From Streptomyces sp. MP131-18 (lineage in GTDB: Bacteria; Actinomycetota; Actinomycetes; Streptomycetales; Streptomycetaceae): DNA of 64,000 nt. This document shows positions 60,980 to 64,000 of the stretch, piece by piece. The notes below the pieces were generated by a model. It saw only the letters and a program-made list of their open reading frames with translations. It was not told where the DNA came from and made no database searches. The DNA lies in contig NZ_LZNS01000001.1 of assembly GCF_001984575.1 (NCBI RefSeq), forward strand, positions 5,494,632-5,558,631. The letters run 5' to 3'. Numbering within the stretch: the stretch's first letter is position 1; every line of letters begins with the position of its first letter. The translations under genes were made by a program, and so were the position numbers.

Positions 60980-61042
60980 GCTAGTCGTTCCCAGATCGCC
61001 GGCTTTCGTTCCGGCCGATCGTTTGTGCTTGGAGGCACCGTC

Positions 61043-62485
61043 ATGACCACCTTCGTCGATCGCGTCGAGCTGCATGCCGTCGCGGGGAACGGCGGCCACG
61101 GCTGTGCCTCGGTGCACCGCGAGAAGTTCAAGCCGCTCGGCGGGCCGGACGGCGGCGACGGCGGGCGCGGCGGGGACGTGATCCTCGTCGTCGACCGGGA
61201 CGTCACGACGCTGCTCGAGTACCACCACAGGCCGCACCGCAAGGCGACCAACGGCAAGCCGGGCGGCGGCGGCAACCGCACCGGGGCGCACGGTCAGGAC
61301 CTGCTGCTGCCGGTCCCGGACGGCACGGTCGTGCTGGACGGGAACGGTGAGGTGCTGGCGGACCTGGTCGGTGAGGGCACCAGATTCGTCGCGGGGCAGG
61401 GCGGCCGCGGCGGCCTGGGGAACGCGGCGCTCGCCTCGCCGCGGCGCAAGGCGCCGGGCTTCGCGCTGCTCGGCGAGCCGGGCGAGGAGCGGGACATCGT
61501 CCTGGAGCTGAAGACCGTCGCGGACGTGGCGCTCGTCGGCTACCCCTCGGCCGGGAAGTCCTCACTGATCTCGGTGCTCTCCGCGGCCAAGCCGAAGATC
61601 GCGGACTACCCCTTCACCACGCTGGTGCCCAACCTGGGCGTGGTCACCGCCGGGAGCACGGTGTACACGGTCGCGGACGTGCCGGGCCTGATCCCGGGCG
61701 CGAGCGAGGGCAAGGGCCTCGGCCTCGAATTCCTGCGGCACGTAGAGCGCTGCTCGGTGCTGGTGCACGTGCTCGACTGCGCGACGCTGGAATCGGAGCG
61801 CGACCCCCTGACGGACCTCGACGTGATCGAGGCGGAGCTGGCCCAGTACGGCGGTCTCGACGACCGGCCGCGCCTTGTCGTGCTCAACAAGACGGATATC
61901 CCGGAGGGGCAGGATCTCGCCGACATCGTGCGTCCCGATCTCGAAGCCCGAGGTCACCAGGTATTCGATGTCTCCGCGGTATCGCGCAAGGGCCTTGCCG
62001 ATCTTTCCTATGCGCTGGGTGCGCTGGTCGCCGAGGCCCGCGCGGCAAAGCCGGCGGAGACGCCGACGCGCATTGTGATCCGGCCGAAGGCGGTAAATGA
62101 GGCGGGCTTCACCGTGACTCCGGAGGGCGAAGGCTTCTTCCGCGTGCGCGGCGAGAAGCCGGAGCGCTGGGTGCGTCAGACGGACTTCACCAACGAGGAG
62201 GCCGTCGGCTATCTCGCCGACCGGCTGAACCGGCTCGGTGTCGAGGACGAATTGATCAGAGCGGGCGCGCATGAGGGCGACGGCGTGATCATCGGCGGGG
62301 ACGAGGACGCCGTGGTCTTCGACTGGGAGCCGTCGGTCAGCGGCGGCGCGGAGATGCTCGGCCGGCGTGGCGAGGATCACCGGTTGAACGTGGTGCGGCC
62401 GGCCGCCGCCCGCCGCCGGGACCGCGAGGCGCAGCGAAGGGACGCCGTTCAGCGGGAATTCGAGGAATTCGACCCATTTGACTGA
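61043..62485 (+). CDS. obg: GTPase Obg/CgtA
   Basis: The 480-residue protein is a ribosome-assembly and development-linked GTPase. The N-terminal Obg fold is Gly-rich (GGPDGGDGGRGGDVIL). The G domain has G1 GYPSAGKSSLI (about 166-176), a TTLVPNLG switch, DVPGLIPGASEGKGLG and NKTD. A C-terminal OCT domain is present, as in other actinobacterial Obg proteins. ATG 61043 follows GGAGG. In Streptomyces, GTP-bound Obg holds back aerial mycelium formation. Confidence 0.97.
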   Translation: MTTFVDRVELHAVAGNGGHGCASVHREKFKPLGGPDGGDGGRGGDVILVVDRDVTTLLEYHHRPHRKATNGKPGGGGNRTGAHGQDLLLPVPDGTVVLDGNGEVLADLVGEGTRFVAGQGGRGGLGNAALASPRRKAPGFALLGEPGEERDIVLELKTVADVALVGYPSAGKSSLISVLSAAKPKIADYPFTTLVPNLGVVTAGSTVYTVADVPGLIPGASEGKGLGLEFLRHVERCSVLVHVLDCATLESERDPLTDLDVIEAELAQYGGLDDRPRLVVLNKTDIPEGQDLADIVRPDLEARGHQVFDVSAVSRKGLADLSYALGALVAEARAAKPAETPTRIVIRPKAVNEAGFTVTPEGEGFFRVRGEKPERWVRQTDFTNEEAVGYLADRLNRLGVEDELIRAGAHEGDGVIIGGDEDAVVFDWEPSVSGGAEMLGRRGEDHRLNVVRPAAARRRDREAQRRDAVQREFEEFDPFD

Positions 62486-62651
62486 AATAACGGGCATGGT
62501 GCGACTCGCGGGTGGCCTCGCTGGGTGATCCGGTGCTGTCACAAAGCGATAACGGCCGACAACGGTTCATCCGGCTTAGGGGTCAAGCTTCTACTGGGGT
62601 TAACCTTCTCCTCGCGTAGGCGACACTTCTTGATACCCGGCAGGAGCTTCC

Positions 62652-64000
62652 TTGACCATCCATCCAGACGGCCCGTCCCCACACACCACCGCAGTCGTGC
62701 TCGCCGGTGGAACGGGTCAGCGCGTGGGGCTTTCGATACCGAAGCAGCTGATCAAGGTCGCGGGCAAAGCCGTCATCGAGCACACGCTGGCCATCTTCGA
62801 GGAGGCCGAGGACATCGACGACGTCCTCGTCATGATGGCTCCCGGCTACGCGCGGGACGTGGAGAAGATCGTCGCCAAGGGCGGTCTGACCAAGGTCACC
62901 CGCGTCGTCGAGGGCGGGGCGACCCGTAACGAGACCACCCGGCGTGCCATCGAGGTGCTGGGCGAGGGCCTGGCCGAGGGGGAGGACCGCAACGTTCTCT
63001 TCCACGACGCCGTGCGCCCGCTGCTGTCCCGCCGGGTGATCAGCGACTGCGTGGCGGCGCTGGACCGTTACCGGGCCGTGGACGTCGCCATACCGTCCGC
63101 CGACACCATCATCGTCACGCGCACCCACGGGGAGGACGGCGAGTTCATCACCGACGTCCCGGACCGTTCGCGGCTGCGCCGCGGGCAGACCCCGCAGGCC
63201 TTCCGCCTCTCCACGATCCGCCGGGCCTACGAGATCGCCGCCGAGGACCCCAACTTCCAGGCCACGGACGACTGCTCCGTGGTGCTGAAGTACCTGCCCG
63301 ACGTGCCGATCCACGTCGTTTCCGGCGACGAGTTCAACATGAAGGTCACGCAGCCGGTGGACGTGTTCATCGCCGACAAGCTCTTCCAGCTGGCCTCCAC
63401 CGCCGCGCCCGCCCAGTCCGACGAGGACGCCTACCGCGAGCAGCTGACCGGCCGCACCGTCGTCGTCTTCGGCGGCTCCTACGGCATCGGCAAGGACATA
63501 GCCGACCTCGCGGAGCGCTACGGCGCGGCCGTCTACGCGCTGGGGCGCTCCACCACCGGCACCCACGTGGAGAACCCGGAGGACGTCTCCGACGCTTTGG
63601 AGCGGGCCTACGCCGAGACCGGCCGCATCGACTTCGTCGTCAACACCGCCGGGGTGCTGCGCATCGGGAAGCTCGCCGAGACCGACGACGCCGCCATCGA
63701 GGAGGCGCTGAAGGTCAACTACCTGGCGCCCGTGCGCATCGCCCGCGCCGCCCACAAGTACCTCGCGGAGAGCGGCGGTCAGCTGCTGCTGTACACCTCC
63801 AGCAGCTACACCAGGGGCCGCGCCGAGTACAGCCTGTACTCGTCGACGAAGGCCGCCATGGTGAACCTCACGCAGGCGCTCGCCGACGAGTGGGCCGGCG
63901 ACGGCATCCGCGTCAACTGCGTCAACCCGGAGCGGACGGCCACGCCGATGCGGACCAAGGCGTTCGGCCAGGAGCCCGCCGGCACCCTGCTGTCCTCCGA
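62652..64000 (+). CDS. Bifunctional cytidylyltransferase/SDR oxidoreductase (Bcs1/CDP-ribitol-synthase-like), 3' end cut off
   Basis: TTG 62652 lies five bases after AGGAG. About 449 residues are present before the window ends. The N-terminal domain is an IspD/TarI-type nucleotidyltransferase (VVLAGGTGQRVGLSIPKQL from residue 15; DAVRPLLS; PQAFR). The C-terminal domain is an SDR reductase with VVVFGGSYGIGKDIADLAER near residue 271 and a Tyr-x-x-x-Lys-like YSLYSSTKAA. This order matches Haemophilus Bcs1/Acs1, which reduce ribulose 5-phosphate and make CDP-ribitol. A role in wall polyol-phosphate polymers is therefore likely. An alternative is an IspD used for isoprenoids, but the SDR fusion argues against that. 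Confidence 0.85.
   Translation, partial: MTIHPDGPSPHTTAVVLAGGTGQRVGLSIPKQLIKVAGKAVIEHTLAIFEEAEDIDDVLVMMAPGYARDVEKIVAKGGLTKVTRVVEGGATRNETTRRAIEVLGEGLAEGEDRNVLFHDAVRPLLSRRVISDCVAALDRYRAVDVAIPSADTIIVTRTHGEDGEFITDVPDRSRLRRGQTPQAFRLSTIRRAYEIAAEDPNFQATDDCSVVLKYLPDVPIHVVSGDEFNMKVTQPVDVFIADKLFQLASTAAPAQSDEDAYREQLTGRTVVVFGGSYGIGKDIADLAERYGAAVYALGRSTTGTHVENPEDVSDALERAYAETGRIDFVVNTAGVLRIGKLAETDDAAIEEALKVNYLAPVRIARAAHKYLAESGGQLLLYTSSSYTRGRAEYSLYSSTKAAMVNLTQALADEWAGDGIRVNCVNPERTATPMRTKAFGQEPAGTLLSS

Overview
The window is high-GC actinobacterial DNA and almost certainly comes from Streptomyces or a very close relative. Strong third-position GC, frequent GTG starts, and an HTH/DUF397 pair beside an anti-sigma-type ATPase all point that way. 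So does the gene order tig-clpP1-clpP2-clpX, valS-folC, ndk-mreBCD-pbp2-rodA, rne-rplU-rpmA-obg, which I know from Streptomyces coelicolor. Most of the window is core chromosome. One stretch, about 42.4-54.5 kb, is accessory and partly decayed.

Layout. 0-1.8 kb: ATPase (cut by the window edge), XRE regulator and DUF397 protein. 1.8-11.8 kb: two paralogous M1 aminopeptidases flanking a secreted subtilisin-type protease and a hypothetical gene, all on the minus strand. 11.9-20.8 kb: DsbA-family mycothiol-type reductase, sodF with a Nur-box-like operator, bioY, rpiB, a Nei/Fpg glycosylase, an Eis-like acetyltransferase, a SpoIIE phosphatase, a LytM peptidase, a membrane acyltransferase and a 72-residue membrane protein. 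20.8-26.8 kb: two tRNA genes, trigger factor and the ClpP1P2/ClpX protease. 26.9-32 kb: valS, folC, ndk. 32.3-38.8 kb: the elongasome genes mreB, mreC, mreD, a class B PBP and rodA. 38.9-42.4 kb: a CYTH-CHAD protein and the TIGR03960 radical SAM protein.

The accessory region (42.4-54.5 kb) lies between the TIGR03960 and TIGR03936 genes. It holds a compact class I lanthipeptide operon on the minus strand. This has a near-consensus promoter, a 64-residue precursor with an FDLD leader motif and three core cysteines, an attenuator-like hairpin, a full-length LanB dehydratase and a LanC cyclase. I see no dedicated transporter, protease or immunity gene. The operon sits inside the wreck of a galactoside-utilisation locus. 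That locus keeps one intact GH35 beta-galactosidase, a sugar-binding lipoprotein fused by deletion to a frameshifted clan GH-A glycosidase, a second internally deleted GH35 pseudogene, and a GntR/FadR regulator. The regulator and the intact galactosidase share a similar AT-rich promoter element.

From 54.6 kb to the end the core order resumes: GNAT, TIGR03936 protein, RNase E/G (with a 168-bp tandem repeat and a Lys/Ala-rich tail), rplU, rpmA, obg, and a truncated cytidylyltransferase-SDR fusion probably used for cell-wall glycopolymer synthesis. Assignments rest on motifs, reading frames and remembered family features only. No database search was run.
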